Assembly (NCBI RefSeq): GCF_000295955.2
Contig: NZ_ALXE01000045.1
Span: forward strand, 62,001-126,000
Direction: 5' to 3'
Source of the DNA: Pantoea sp. A4
GTDB taxonomy: Bacteria; Pseudomonadota; Gammaproteobacteria; Enterobacterales; Enterobacteriaceae
DNA length: 64,000 nucleotides
Positions 49,870 to 59,245 of the stretch are shown here, piece by piece (within the stretch, counting starts at the first letter, position 1; each line of letters begins with the position of its first letter). Both the position numbers and the translations under genes were made by a program. The notes beneath the pieces are model-generated. The model saw only the letters and a program-made list of their open reading frames with translations. It searched no databases and was not told the DNA's origin.

Positions 49870-51798
49870 TTATTCCTCCAGTTGGTGAAGATTTCGGCTG
49901 CGAATCTCTTGTTGCAGCTTCTCAACAAACACATCAATGTCCATTGTCCCAAGGTCTTTTCCACGGCGGGTGCGAACGGCAACTTTGCCTGCTTCCACCT
50001 CTTTATCACCACAGACCAACATATAGGGGACACGTCTTAATGTGTGCTCGCGGATTTTAAAGCCAATCTTCTCGTTTCTCAAGTCCGCTTTCACACGAAT
50101 GCCAGCTTTCTGCAATTTACGTGTCAAAGTTTCGACATATTCACCTTGCGCGTCGGTGATATTCATCACCACGGCCTGCAACGGAGCCAGCCAGGTTGGG
50201 AAGAAACCGGCGAACTCTTCGGTCAGGATGCCAATAAAGCGCTCCATTGAACCGAGAATCGCACGGTGAATCATCACCGGGGTCTGACGATCGTTGTTTT
50301 CGCCGACATAAGTCGCGTCAAGACGCTTCGGCAGCGAGAAGTCTAACTGCACTGTCCCACACTGCCAGGCACGGTCGAGGCAATCATACAGGGTAAATTC
50401 AATTTTCGGCCCGTAGAATGCACCTTCTCCGTACTGAAATTCAAATGGAATTTCATTTTCTATCAAAGCTGCTTCCAGATCTTTCTCCGCACGGTCCCAC
50501 ATTTCGTCGGTTCCGATACGTTTTTCTGGGCGAGTAGACAGCTTAACCACGATTTTTTCGAAGCCAAAGGTGCTGTACATGTCATAAACCATGCGGATAC
50601 AGCTGTTGACTTCACTACGCACCTGCTCTTCTGTACAGAAGACGTGGGCATCATCCTGGGTGAAACCACGTACTCGCATCAAGCCATGCAAGGCACCTGA
50701 TGGCTCATTACGGTGACAACTACCAAATTCCGCCATACGTAATGGCAGATCGCGGTAGGATTTCAGACCCTGGTTAAAGATCTGAACGTGGCCTGGGCAG
50801 TTCATTGGCTTGATGCAGTATTCACGGTTCTCAGAAGAGGTCGTGAACATCGCTTCTTTGTAGTTTTCCCAGTGCCCGGTTTTTTCCCACAGCACGCGGT
50901 CCATCATAAACGGACCTTTTACTTCCTGGTAGTCGTACTCTTTCAGCTTGGTACGAACAAACACTTCCAGCTCGCGGAAGATGGTCCAGCCGTCATTATG
51001 CCAGAAAACCATCCCCGGTGCTTCTTCTTGCATGTGGTAGAGGTCAAGCTGCTTACCGATTTTACGGTGATCGCGCTTCGCAGCCTCTTCCAGACGTTGC
51101 AGGTAAGCACTCAGCTGCTTTTTATCTGCCCAGGCAGTACCGTAAACGCGCTGCAACATTTTATTGTTGCTATCGCCACGCCAGTACGCGCCTGAAATCT
51201 TCTGCAGTTTGAAATGGTGGCAGAAGCGCATATTCGGCACGTGCGGACCACGGCACATGTCGATGTATTCTTCATGGTGATACAAGCCAGGGCGGTCATC
51301 ATGGCTGATGTTTTCGTCCAGAATCGTGGTTTTATAGTTCTCACCACGCGCTGCGAACACATCGCGCGCTTCCTGCCAGCTGACTTTCTTTTTCACGACG
51401 TCATAGTTGGTCTCAGCTAACTGGTGCATACGCTTTTCCAGTTGGTCGAGATCTTCCTGGGTCAGGGTGTGATCGAGGTCAACGTCATAGTAGAAGCCAT
51501 TGTCGATAACCGGACCAATCGCCATCTTAGTGTTCGGCCACAACTGCTTGATCGCATGACCTAACAGGTGCGCGCAGGAGTGACGGATGATTTCCAGACC
51601 CGCTTCGTCTTTCGCGGTGATAATCGCTACGTTGGCATCTTCAGTGATGGGATCAACCGCGTCAACCAGTTCACCATTAACGCGACCCGCGATACAGGCC
51701 TTCGCCAGACCAGGACCGATGTCCAGAGCAATGTCCATAACGCTAACCGCACGGTCAAAGCTGCGCTGGCTGCCATCAGGAAGAGTAATTACAGGCAT
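49870..51798 (-). CDS. thrS: Threonyl-tRNA synthetase
   Basis: This 642-residue class II synthetase has a TGS domain (1-61), the editing SAD domain (around [16 protein letters not shown]), a catalytic core with the zinc-binding cysteine in [12 protein letters not shown] and a C-terminal anticodon-binding domain. It represses its own translation by binding tRNA-like leader structures. AAGGA is spaced six bases from the ATG. Confidence 0.98.
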   Translation of the reverse strand: MPVITLPDGSQRSFDRAVSVMDIALDIGPGLAKACIAGRVNGELVDAVDPITEDANVAIITAKDEAGLEIIRHSCAHLLGHAIKQLWPNTKMAIGPVIDNGFYYDVDLDHTLTQEDLDQLEKRMHQLAETNYDVVKKKVSWQEARDVFAARGENYKTTILDENISHDDRPGLYHHEEYIDMCRGPHVPNMRFCHHFKLQKISGAYWRGDSNNKMLQRVYGTAWADKKQLSAYLQRLEEAAKRDHRKIGKQLDLYHMQEEAPGMVFWHNDGWTIFRELEVFVRTKLKEYDYQEVKGPFMMDRVLWEKTGHWENYKEAMFTTSSENREYCIKPMNCPGHVQIFNQGLKSYRDLPLRMAEFGSCHRNEPSGALHGLMRVRGFTQDDAHVFCTEEQVRSEVNSCIRMVYDMYSTFGFEKIVVKLSTRPEKRIGTDEMWDRAEKDLEAALIENEIPFEFQYGEGAFYGPKIEFTLYDCLDRAWQCGTVQLDFSLPKRLDATYVGENNDRQTPVMIHRAILGSMERFIGILTEEFAGFFPTWLAPLQAVVMNITDAQGEYVETLTRKLQKAGIRVKADLRNEKIGFKIREHTLRRVPYMLVCGDKEVEAGKVAVRTRRGKDLGTMDIDVFVEKLQQEIRSRNLHQLEE

Positions 51799-51871
51799 TT
51801 CATATCCTTAATTGCAGTGGTAAGCCACACGAAAGCCTACATGCAACACTGAGTATAAAGAGTGTGAGTAC

Positions 51872-51911
51872 CTGGCGTAATGTCAGACCCACATTGTCGG
51901 AATGACGCCAG
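51872..51911 (-). promoter_or_regulatory. thrS leader hairpin resembling tRNA-Thr anticodon arm
   Basis: CTGGCGT (51872-51878) pairs with ACGCCAG (51905-51911). Inside, on the mRNA sense, CCGAC and GUCUG close a seven-base loop AAUGUGG whose positions 34-36 read UGU, a threonine anticodon. ThrRS recognises G35 and U36, so this is very likely an operator domain as in E. coli thrS. The anticodon mimicry is read by eye, not folded by software. Confidence 0.65.
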
Positions 51912-51929
51912 GAGAGTAAAGCGCGGACG

Positions 51930-51957
51930 ATCATAACAGCTTTTGCCCTGCCCGCAA
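51930..51957 (-). promoter_or_regulatory. thrS promoter
   Basis: On the minus strand, TTGCGG (51952-51957), a 16-base spacer and TATGAT (51930-51935). It gives a leader of about 125 bases that contains the operator hairpin. Confidence 0.65.
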
Positions 51958-52016
51958 CAGCCGAGTGTGCGTTAAGGCCTGAATGGCTTATCTTTTTTGC
52001 GAAGCGGGTCTGAACC

Positions 52017-52037
52017 AGCCCCGGAAGTACCGGGGCT
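52017..52037. terminator. Hairpin downstream of ydiY
   Basis: AGCCCCGG-AAGTA-CCGGGGCT is an eight-bp perfect stem, seven bases after the ydiY stop and upstream of the thrS promoter. It has no T-run. Confidence 0.5.
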
Positions 52038-52044
52038 GTAGCGA

Positions 52045-52806
52045 TTACATCGCGTAAGAGAGCATCACCGTGGTTTTGGTATCGGTGTGATCTGGGGCTG
52101 ACTCTGGTGGATTGTTGTTCCACGTTACATCATAAGCCAGCTTCAAGGAGAAGTTCTGGTTGATAGCGACCTGCAAACCGGTCTCAGAGTTCACTGTGGT
52201 ATCGTCACCCAGGCTGCTCAATACAGAGACGCCCTGAATGAATTTAGTGGTGTCGGTCAGTTGCCATTGATAGCTCAAAGCACCATACGCCAGTGCTTTA
52301 GTCTGATGACCGCCTTCATGGAAATCGTCATAGCGTACGCCAGGACCAAATTCAGCACGCAGCGAGTGAACCGGGCCGCTCAGGATCTGACGACCGTAAC
52401 CGGCAGTCAGCGTATCACGTGAAGAGTAACCGTTATAACGGTCGCTCAGCCAGCTAGCCTGACCGAACAGGTAGTCGTTGGAGTTCAGGTTGTAACGTGA
52501 ACGGCCACCCAGGTTATAAGTCTCTGAAGAGCGCTCATCGTTAGAAGAGGTGTTAGCCGCATTGCCCCACAGGCTGTAAGCCCAGCTGGATTTATACCAG
52601 GTCATGCTGGCTTGCGCGGTCAAAGAAGAGCTAGTGGTGTTGCCGGTCTGCGCCAGGTAACCCGCAGCTGCGCTGCCTTCAAACGGTTTTTTCGCCGTTG
52701 CAGGGTCATCCATAGAGGTAAAAACGGTGTTATCAGCAAACGCCTGATGACAGAAAGCCCCGGCTGAAAGCAATAAAACGGCAGAAATCCTGGAAATCGG
52801 TTTCAT
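52045..52806 (-). CDS. ydiY: DUF481-family outer membrane-type protein YdiY
   Basis: The ATG at 52806 begins a clear signal peptide (MKPISRISAVLLLSAGAFC), so the longer frame to 52962 is rejected. The 253-residue product is beta-rich with alternating aromatic residues (YNLGGRSRYNLNSNDYLFGQ) and a C-terminal strand ending in SYAM, suggesting a beta-barrel. In E. coli it is acid-inducible and of unknown function. Confidence 0.9.
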   Translation of the reverse strand: MKPISRISAVLLLSAGAFCHQAFADNTVFTSMDDPATAKKPFEGSAAAGYLAQTGNTTSSSLTAQASMTWYKSSWAYSLWGNAANTSSNDERSSETYNLGGRSRYNLNSNDYLFGQASWLSDRYNGYSSRDTLTAGYGRQILSGPVHSLRAEFGPGVRYDDFHEGGHQTKALAYGALSYQWQLTDTTKFIQGVSVLSSLGDDTTVNSETGLQVAINQNFSLKLAYDVTWNNNPPESAPDHTDTKTTVMLSYAM

Positions 52807-53142
52807 GAAATGTGATCCGCACGACAGATTAAAAAACAGAGAGTTTGAAGCGTTTTTCCCGGCGATCAACGCTAATTTTAGTAAGCATTGTAAAAAAATA
52901 TTAAATCGCTCAAAAAGACACGCAATTATGGGAAGCCTGACTTTTATTCGGACTCTTCCCATTCACGGCGCGCATTATAGAAGGCAGTTAGCGAAAAAAC
53001 ACGCAAATTAAAACAGGAAAAATCGCCTTTTTAATCATGAAATTTGTCTTATCTCGGGACGATAAATCCGCGCTGTAGATTATTCGCTCAATCCTCCTGA
53101 CTGGTCTACGCTCAATTCTGTTGCAATACAAAGAGGTGAATC
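52807..53142. other. ydiY to ydiZ intergenic region; pfkB absent
   Basis: E. coli has pfkB here; no trace is seen. On the minus strand, TATAAT (52974-52979) is a good -10 for ydiY with a poor -35. An inverted repeat ATGGGAAG (52928-52935)/CTTCCCAT (52955-52962) would lie at the very 5' end of that mRNA. The ydiZ-like gene is preceded by AGAGGTG. Confidence 0.55.
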
Positions 53143-53442
53143 ATGAGCACCGCAGAAATTACCCGTTATGTTGTGACGATTGAATATCAAGAGTCCGGTC
53201 TGAGCAATATTCTTGAACTGAACAGCACCATGACCATTGGTGGATTTTCAACCTCACTCAGTGACAGTGAAGGCCATCCTCATGAGTTAGGCACCAACAG
53301 TTTTGGTTATGTAGGTGCGCTTACCATTGAGGAGATGAAAGAAAAAGCGGCGGCGACTGCTGCTGTCGCGCTGGAACAGCCGTTTAGCGTGAAGGTTGCG
53401 ACGCTGGAAGCGTATCTCCAGGCTGGCCCATCAGGTCAGTAA
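53143..53442 (+). CDS. ydiZ: Small conserved protein, YdiZ-like
   Basis: This 99-residue cytoplasmic protein has no signal or membrane segment. It is mixed alpha/beta (RYVVTIEYQESGLSNILELN, then GFSTSLSDSEGHPHELGTNSFG and a helix at 63-80). Size and its place directly before yniA fit E. coli YdiZ, whose function is unknown; the name rests mainly on position. AGAGGTGAATC precedes the ATG. Confidence 0.75.
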   Translation: MSTAEITRYVVTIEYQESGLSNILELNSTMTIGGFSTSLSDSEGHPHELGTNSFGYVGALTIEEMKEKAAATAAVALEQPFSVKVATLEAYLQAGPSGQ

Positions 53443-53520
53443 AGCGCGCTCCAACGCTATTTTTGTTTAATATTTAGGCGTTAAACTGGTCTTAACACAG
53501 CGCATCGCGAGGATAGCCCT

Positions 53521-54414
53521 ATGTGGTCAGCCATCAGCCGTCTGTTACGTGAAGAGTTAGGCAATGCCGAAATCAGCCAACGCCGTCAACTTGCCGGAGG
53601 CGATATCCATCCCACCTGGGTGATTCAGTATGGTCAGCATCAGGTGTTTGTTAAGTGTAACAGCCGCGACATGCTCTCATTATTCACCTGGGAGGCAGAC
53701 CAGCTCGGGTTACTGGCCCGCAGTAACACGGTGCGTGTGCCCAAGGTCTATGGCGTAGGGGCCGACCGGGATGAAAGTTTCCTGCTGCTGGAGTACATAG
53801 AGCCACAGCCACTGGACAACGAGCAGGCTTACGAATTAGGTGCACAACTGGCGCGGCTGCATCAATGGAGTGAGCAAGCGCAGTTTGGCCTCGACTTTGA
53901 CAATAACATCACCACCTCTCCACAGCCGAACAGTTGGTTAAAACGCTGGTCGCTGTTTTTTGCTGAACAGCGTATTGGCTGGCAATTGCAACTCGCCGAA
54001 GAAAAGGGCATCCGCTACGGTAATACAGAGTTAATCGTCGCCTGCGTGCAACGCGCACTGGCCTCCCATCACCCCCAACCTTCATTGCTGCATGGCGATT
54101 TGTGGCCAGCTAACTGCGCAGGTAGCAGTCAGGGGCCGTGGATTTTCGATCCCGCCTGCTATTGGGGAGACCGGGAGTGTGACCTGGCGATGCTGAGCCA
54201 TTTTCCGCATTTACCGCGCCAAATCTATGAGGGCTATCATCATGTCTGGCCTCTCCCGGAAGGGTTTTCTCAACGGCAGCCGGTTTATCAGCTCTATTAC
54301 CTGTTAAATCGCGCTAACGTGTTTGGTGGCGAATGGGTGCAGGAAGCACAGGTGGCAATCGTGGCGTTGCTGGATGAAGAAGGCGTGAAAGAGCGCCAGA
54401 CCAGACCGGCCTGA
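53521..54414 (+). CDS. yniA: Fructosamine kinase family protein YniA
   Basis: This 297-residue protein has the aminoglycoside phosphotransferase/choline kinase fold. The catalytic HGD motif is in SLLHGDLWPANCA and the metal-binding DPACYWGDRECDLAM follows; the N-lobe contains the ATP lysine in VFVKCNSRD. Members phosphorylate ketoamines so that glycated proteins decompose. The gene order with yniB and hxpB is conserved. Confidence 0.93.
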   Translation: MWSAISRLLREELGNAEISQRRQLAGGDIHPTWVIQYGQHQVFVKCNSRDMLSLFTWEADQLGLLARSNTVRVPKVYGVGADRDESFLLLEYIEPQPLDNEQAYELGAQLARLHQWSEQAQFGLDFDNNITTSPQPNSWLKRWSLFFAEQRIGWQLQLAEEKGIRYGNTELIVACVQRALASHHPQPSLLHGDLWPANCAGSSQGPWIFDPACYWGDRECDLAMLSHFPHLPRQIYEGYHHVWPLPEGFSQRQPVYQLYYLLNRANVFGGEWVQEAQVAIVALLDEEGVKERQTRPA

Positions 54415-54423
54415 CGCAAGCGA

Positions 54424-54960
54424 TTAAATAAAGCCGAGCAGGGAGAAAACAAAGTAACCGATGACGATCACAACCACCGGTAGAATATACAGCGGGAAAA
54501 TTTGCAGCAGAATCGTATGGTGTGGCACGTTGATCTTCTCTTCGAGTTGCGCGCGCGTGCGCCCTTCGCTGCCTTTGGCCTGTTCGAGGATCAACTGATC
54601 TTCAATCCCTTCTTTAATATGACGCGACTGACGCCACATCCGTGCACCGGAGGCTTCCAGCGCCAGGCCAACGAAGATGAGAATATAAATAATCCAGAAC
54701 CCGATGTTCGCCGCGCCCTGGAATTCAGGCACCGGTGAGTTCAGCCAGAAAATATCGAGGAAGTGGGTATTAAAGCGAATCATGTCGATCATGACGTGAA
54801 CAAAGTCGAGCATCACCGCATCAATGCCGGGTTTCTTTTCACTGTGCTTGAACATAAAACTCAGCACTGAAATCAGCGTTGAAAGTAACGCAACAAGGAA
54901 AATGATCCAGCCCGCCACACGCTTGAGGATGGCAATGCGGCCAGCCTGTTGATAAGTCAT
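54424..54960 (-). CDS. yniB: Inner membrane protein YniB
   Basis: The ATG at 54960 gives 178 residues, the E. coli length (MTYQQAGRIAILKRVAGWI); the 15-residue extension lacks support. Four hydrophobic segments (about 13-35, 75-90, 95-115 and 150-175) mark it as an integral membrane protein. Function unknown. Convergent with yniA. Confidence 0.9.
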   Translation of the reverse strand: MTYQQAGRIAILKRVAGWIIFLVALLSTLISVLSFMFKHSEKKPGIDAVMLDFVHVMIDMIRFNTHFLDIFWLNSPVPEFQGAANIGFWIIYILIFVGLALEASGARMWRQSRHIKEGIEDQLILEQAKGSEGRTRAQLEEKINVPHHTILLQIFPLYILPVVVIVIGYFVFSLLGFI

Positions 54961-55125
54961 CGTATCTCCTGCACTTGAAGTAGTTTGCGCTAAGTCTACC
55001 TGCACCCCGCTGATTTTTCCTGGAAAATCCGCGTATGCAACATAAGCAGCGGTAACAAGCGGTTAGATTACTGTCATCTTGTGCCGCCATGATAAGGTAA
55101 CGTAAATTCACTCTGGAGTGCATAC

Positions 55126-55797
55126 ATGGCTTATCATCGCCCTATCCTTGCCGCCCTGTTTGATATGGATGGCCTGATTATTGATTCAGAACCGTTGTGG
55201 GAACAGTCCGAACTGGAGGTGTTTACCAGTATCGGCGTCGATATTTCCCGGCGCGATCAACTGCCCAACACCCTGGGTTTGCGCATCGATCAGGTGGTAC
55301 GGATGTGGTATGAGGTCGCGCCGTGGAATGGCCCGAGTCAACAAGAAGTCACCAACCGCATTTTTGCCCGAACGCTGTCACTGGTTGAAGAGACGCGTCC
55401 ACTGCTTCCCGGCGTAGAAAATGCCCTTAAGCTCTGCCGCAGCCTGGAACTCAAAACCGCATTAGTCTCTGCCTCACCATTACATATGCTGGAGCGCGTG
55501 CTGGAGCTGTTTCAGCTGCGTCATTACTTTGATGCACTGGCTTCAGCGGAAGTGTTGCCCTACAGCAAGCCCCATCCGCAGGTCTATCTTGACGGTGCCG
55601 CCAAACTGGGGGTTGATCCGTTAGATTGCGTGTCACTTGAGGACTCATTCAACGGTATGATTGCCGCCAAAGCGGCGCGCATGCGTTCTATCGTCGTGCC
55701 TGCCCCTGAACATCGTCCGGACCCACGCTGGGCGTTGGCCGATGTCAAGCTCATCGATCTGACGCAATTGCACGATCACCATCTGCTCGGTCAGTAA
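55126..55797 (+). CDS. hxpB: HAD-family hexitol/2-deoxyglucose-6-phosphate phosphatase
   Basis: This 223-residue HAD phosphatase has nucleophile Asp13 and Asp15 in LFDMDGLIIDSEPLW, motif II SASPLHML, the lysine in YSKPHPQVY and motif III SLEDSFNGMIAAK. E. coli YniC/HxpB dephosphorylates 2-deoxyglucose-6-phosphate, sorbitol-6-phosphate and mannitol-1-phosphate. Start and length match. Confidence 0.95.
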   Translation: MAYHRPILAALFDMDGLIIDSEPLWEQSELEVFTSIGVDISRRDQLPNTLGLRIDQVVRMWYEVAPWNGPSQQEVTNRIFARTLSLVEETRPLLPGVENALKLCRSLELKTALVSASPLHMLERVLELFQLRHYFDALASAEVLPYSKPHPQVYLDGAAKLGVDPLDCVSLEDSFNGMIAAKAARMRSIVVPAPEHRPDPRWALADVKLIDLTQLHDHHLLGQ

Positions 55798-55810
55798 CAG
55801 CAGTTGAGAC

Positions 55811-55841
55811 GGCAGCCCTTTGCGCTACGGGCTGCCATTTT
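55811..55841 (+). terminator. hxpB terminator
   Basis: GGCAGCCC and GGGCTGCC pair around a ten-base loop and are followed by ATTTTG, about 15 bases after the stop. Confidence 0.75.
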
Positions 55842-55904
55842 GACATGAAAAAATTCACGCCTCGTTACAGCGTCACATATTCTCATTTACTGGATAAATC
55901 CCTA

Positions 55905-55924
55905 TACTGGATGCATTGACAGTT
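55905..55924. promoter_or_regulatory. LexA box at ydjM
   Basis: TACTGGATGCATTGACAGTT has the invariant CTG-N10-CAG frame (CTG 55907-55909, CAG 55920-55922) and flanking TA/TT. It ends 17 bases before the ydjM ATG. The E. coli ydjM gene is a known SOS target. Confidence 0.85.
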
Positions 55925-55941
55925 TGCAGCCAGGTTTCATC

Positions 55942-56532
55942 ATGACGGCCGAAGGCCACATCATTTTTGCCATTGCCAGCGCCATTTTTGCCAAGCGCGC
56001 TGAACTAACACCCGTTTTGGCGCAAGCCGACTGGTGGCACCTGATTTCTGCGGCGCTTCTCACCTGCTTGCTGCCCGATATCGATCACCCCAAATCACTG
56101 CTGGGCCAGCGCCTGAAATGGATCTCGAAACCCATTGCCCGGGCGTTTGGTCATCGCGGCTTTACCCACAGTCTACTGGCAGTGGCCGCGGGGTTATGGC
56201 TGTTTCAGGTTAATGTCCCTGCCGACTGGCTCATGCCAGCGGATGTCCTGCAAGGACTGACGTTAGGGTATCTCAGCCATATCGTGGCGGATATGCTCAC
56301 CCCTGCGGGTGTTCCCCTGTTGTGGCCCTGCCGCTGGCGTTTTCGTCTGCCCATCCTGAACAGCCAAAGAGGCAATCAGCTTGAACGCGCATTGTGTCTG
56401 GCCCTGGTGGGATACGCATTGATTTTCCCTGCCGGAACGCCCTCCTTTGGTGCAAACGGCTGGCCTAATCAACTGTTTGATACGCTACAAAACGGCGTTA
56501 GTCGGCTGATCTCCACGCAAAAAGTACATTAA
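55942..56532 (+). CDS. ydjM: SOS-regulated inner membrane protein YdjM (metal-dependent hydrolase family)
   Basis: The ATG at 55942 (196 residues, MTAEGHIIFAIASAIFAKRAE) matches E. coli YdjM exactly in length; the upstream TTG at 55924 lies in the LexA box and is rejected. The DUF457 motifs CLLPDIDHPKS, FGHRGFTHSLLA and LSHIVADMLTPAGV provide His and Asp residues typical of the family. Several hydrophobic segments suggest membrane insertion. Activity unknown. Confidence 0.93.
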   Translation: MTAEGHIIFAIASAIFAKRAELTPVLAQADWWHLISAALLTCLLPDIDHPKSLLGQRLKWISKPIARAFGHRGFTHSLLAVAAGLWLFQVNVPADWLMPADVLQGLTLGYLSHIVADMLTPAGVPLLWPCRWRFRLPILNSQRGNQLERALCLALVGYALIFPAGTPSFGANGWPNQLFDTLQNGVSRLISTQKVH

Positions 56533-56670
56533 GCAGACAAAAAAACCAAAAAGGTTATAAACCATTCCATTTGGATATATCCGCGCACCATTAATGGCTG
56601 CTACCCTCTGTGACAACTTATTTCGTTATAAATAAAATGCTGCCCCCTGACCGGGGCAACTGGGGATGTT

Positions 56671-58062
56671 ATGGATTTTCCACTACTGCTGAATCTTGCC
56701 GTCTTTATTGTACTGCTCGTGGTGCTTTCACGCCTCGGCAACCAACGCTGGTCGCTGGCGAAAAAGGTCCTGACGGGCCTGATGTTGGGCGTGGTTTTTG
56801 GACTGGCACTGCAGCTGATTTACGGTGCCGATAACCCGATACTGAAAACATCGATCTCCTGGTTCAACATCGTCGGTAATGGTTATGTGCAGCTCTTGCA
56901 GATGATTGTGATGCCACTGGTGTTTGCTTCCATTCTCAGTGCCGTGGTGCGCCTGCACAATGCTTCATCACTGGGTAAAATCAGCCTGCTGACGCTGGGC
57001 GTGCTTTTAGCCACTACCGCCGTCTCGGCTTTTGTGGGCGTGCTGGTCACCGGGCTGTTCCACCTGAGCGCAGAAGGTCTGGTACAAGGCGCTCAGGAGA
57101 GTGCTCGCCTCGCCGCCATTCAAAGTAACTATGTCGGAAAAGTGGCCGATCTCACCGTGCCGCAGCTGCTGCTCTCCTTCGTACCGAAAAATCCCTTTGC
57201 CGACTTAACCGGTGCCAGCCCAACCTCGATTATCAGTGTGGTGATCTTCGCAGCTTTCCTGGGTGTGGCGGCATTGCAGCTGATCAAAGATGATGCGGAA
57301 AAAGGCGAGCGCGTAAAAGCGGCCATCGATACCCTGCAGGCATGGGTGATGAAGCTGGTGCGTCTGGTCATGAAGCTGACCCCGTATGGCGTGCTGGCTT
57401 TAATGACCAAAGTGGTTGCCGGGTCAAATCTGCAAGACATCATTAAACTGGGTGGCTTTGTTGTGGCTTCCTACCTCGGCTTAGCGATCATGTTTGCGGT
57501 TCATGGCCTGCTGCTGTCGCTTAACGGCATCAATCCTTTCCGCTTCTTCCGTAAAGTCTGGCCGGTGATTACCTTTGCGTTCACCAGCCGCTCCAGCGCC
57601 GCTTCCATTCCACTCAACGTTGAAGCACAGACGCGCCGCCTGGGTGTTCCTGAGTCCATCGCCAGCTTCTCTGCCTCCTTTGGTGCCACGATTGGCCAGA
57701 ATGGCTGTGCCGGTCTCTACCCTGCGATGCTGGCCGTTATGGTTGCGCCTACCGTAGGCATTAATCCGTTCGATCCGGTCTGGATTGCGACGCTGGTGGG
57801 CGTAGTCACCCTCAGCTCAGCGGGCGTCGCAGGCGTAGGTGGCGGTGCAACGTTCGCAGCACTGATTGTGTTGCCGACGCTCGGCTTGCCAGTGACGCTG
57901 GTCGCGCTGCTCATCTCCATTGAGCCGCTGATTGATATGGGCCGTACTGCGTTGAACGTCAACGGCGCAATGACGGCGGGCTCCCTCACCAGCCGCTGGT
58001 TAGGCGTCACGGATAAAAAGATTTTAAACAGCGATGATGCCGGGCAACTGGCTGAACAATAA
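56671..58062 (+). CDS. tcyP: L-cystine symporter TcyP
   Basis: This 463-residue sodium/dicarboxylate-type (SDF) symporter has about eight helices plus two re-entrant hairpins. The conserved segments [17 protein letters not shown] (serine-rich hairpin 1), [17 protein letters not shown] (helix 7) and [20 protein letters not shown] (hairpin 2) are clear. It imports cystine. It closely matches E. coli TcyP (YdjN). Confidence 0.95.
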   Translation: MDFPLLLNLAVFIVLLVVLSRLGNQRWSLAKKVLTGLMLGVVFGLALQLIYGADNPILKTSISWFNIVGNGYVQLLQMIVMPLVFASILSAVVRLHNASSLGKISLLTLGVLLATTAVSAFVGVLVTGLFHLSAEGLVQGAQESARLAAIQSNYVGKVADLTVPQLLLSFVPKNPFADLTGASPTSIISVVIFAAFLGVAALQLIKDDAEKGERVKAAIDTLQAWVMKLVRLVMKLTPYGVLALMTKVVAGSNLQDIIKLGGFVVASYLGLAIMFAVHGLLLSLNGINPFRFFRKVWPVITFAFTSRSSAASIPLNVEAQTRRLGVPESIASFSASFGATIGQNGCAGLYPAMLAVMVAPTVGINPFDPVWIATLVGVVTLSSAGVAGVGGGATFAALIVLPTLGLPVTLVALLISIEPLIDMGRTALNVNGAMTAGSLTSRWLGVTDKKILNSDDAGQLAEQ

Positions 58063-58072
58063 GGTCACAATA

Positions 58073-58106
58073 CAGACGAGTCTGATTGCAGGCTCGTCTG
58101 CTTTTT
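58073..58106 (+). terminator. tcyP terminator
   Basis: CAGACGAG (58073-58080) pairs with CTCGTCTG (58093-58100), followed by CTTTTTCC. Confidence 0.85.
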
Positions 58107-58257
58107 CCCGCCTAAACTCCACAATTTCTCCTCGAACCCCCCCCTCCGTTAAGAAAGCGTTAAGCCTGGTAAATAGAGGAAAAACCCCCTTGTTTGTGCT
58201 TGTCTTTGCACTGAAAAAGGAGAATCCTGCATACAGTCCAAGCAGGAGAACACACCC

Positions 58258-58659
58258 ATGAAAAAAGTTATCGCCTCTGTGCTGGCGTTAACGCTGATTG
58301 CGCCAGCCATTGCATTTGCCCATCCCTGGGGTCCCGGCCCTGGCCCACATTGGGGTGGCGGACCGGGTCCTCACTGGGGCGGTCCTGGCCCTCGCTGGGG
58401 TGGCCCAGGCCCACTGCGGTTCCTGCCAGAAGCGGCTACCGCAGTCTTGATTGGTGGCCTCACCTATTACATGTTGAATGGCAATTATTACCAGCGTTCT
58501 GGTGATACATACGTGGTGGTCCAGCCCCCCGCCGATCGGGTTGAAGGTATGCGTGTACTGGATTTCAACGGTCGCCGCTACTATGTGCAGGAAGGCCACT
58601 ACTATGAGCGCGATATTAACGGCTCATACACGGAAGTTCCTCGCCCTTACGGCCTGTAA
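58258..58659 (+). CDS. Secreted protein with GPGP-x-WGG repeats
   Basis: This 133-residue protein has a signal peptide (1-21, ending AIAFAH). Residues 22-52 are low-complexity repeats of Gly-Pro-Gly-Pro plus HWGG or RWGG. A hydrophobic segment (about 58-74, AATAVLIGGLTYYMLNG) and a C-terminal Tyr-rich domain (DFNGRRYYVQEGHYYERD) follow, the latter resembling a small family (DUF6515-like) of envelope proteins. Function unknown. AGCAGG precedes the ATG. Confidence 0.85.
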   Translation: MKKVIASVLALTLIAPAIAFAHPWGPGPGPHWGGGPGPHWGGPGPRWGGPGPLRFLPEAATAVLIGGLTYYMLNGNYYQRSGDTYVVVQPPADRVEGMRVLDFNGRRYYVQEGHYYERDINGSYTEVPRPYGL

Positions 58660-58670
58660 TTCTGGCTAAA

Positions 58671-58705
58671 AAAATGGCCCGTCAGTCACCTGACGGGCCA
58701 TTTTT
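58671..58705. terminator. Bidirectional terminator before osmE stop
   Basis: AAAATGGCCCGTCAG and its complement CTGACGGGCCATTTT form a 15-bp stem with a four-base loop and T-runs on both strands, between two convergent genes. Confidence 0.93.
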
Positions 58706-58718
58706 CATTTAACTGGGG

Positions 58719-59054
58719 TTACTGTCCGCTTTGCGGGTCAGTGTCGTAATCTTTACAGCTCTGGAAGCCATAGTTCATCACATGCCCGGTGTCGTTGTAA
58801 CTCACAAAGTAGGTTTGCAGCTTGCCATCACGCTCACCAATAACATAGGTCTGGCAAGTTCCGCGCGCATGTACCATGGTGATTTCAGTTGAAGGTGCTC
58901 CAGCAATCTGGCGTACCTGGTCGCGTGTCATGCCTTTTTTCACATCTTTTACGACCGGCTTAGTCACATAACTTTCTGCACGATCGTAAGTCGTACATCC
59001 TGACAGGGCTGCCAGGGTCAGCGCTGCGGCAATACATCCCATGACTTTATTCAT
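58719..59054 (-). CDS. osmE: Osmotically inducible lipoprotein OsmE
   Basis: The ATG at 59054 follows GAGGAATAACAAG and gives 111 residues, close to E. coli OsmE (112). Lipobox LSGC is present and the SmpA/OmlA-type domain contains [20 protein letters not shown] longer frame from 59069 lacks a ribosome-binding site. The protein is stationary-phase and osmotically induced in E. coli. Confidence 0.94.
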   Translation of the reverse strand: MNKVMGCIAAALTLAALSGCTTYDRAESYVTKPVVKDVKKGMTRDQVRQIAGAPSTEITMVHARGTCQTYVIGERDGKLQTYFVSYNDTGHVMNYGFQSCKDYDTDPQSGQ

Positions 59055-59245
59055 CTTGTTATTCCTCATTGATTATCCATGTGCCATAAGCCTGGAACAT
59101 AAATCCCTGTTTATCAAATCCGTTTATCTATTTTTGCCTGATGCATTTACACGTTTTTTGCGGAAAAAAAGGTGTCCACCGGTAGGCTCCTGCGTATAAT
59201 CGCCCGTCGAGAATGAGCACTCTCAAAACTATTTCAGAGGATCAA

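Noticed and set aside
52807..52962. N-terminal extension of ydiY by 52 residues
   Set aside because: The extension precedes a complete signal peptide at 52806 and covers the 5' leader hairpin.
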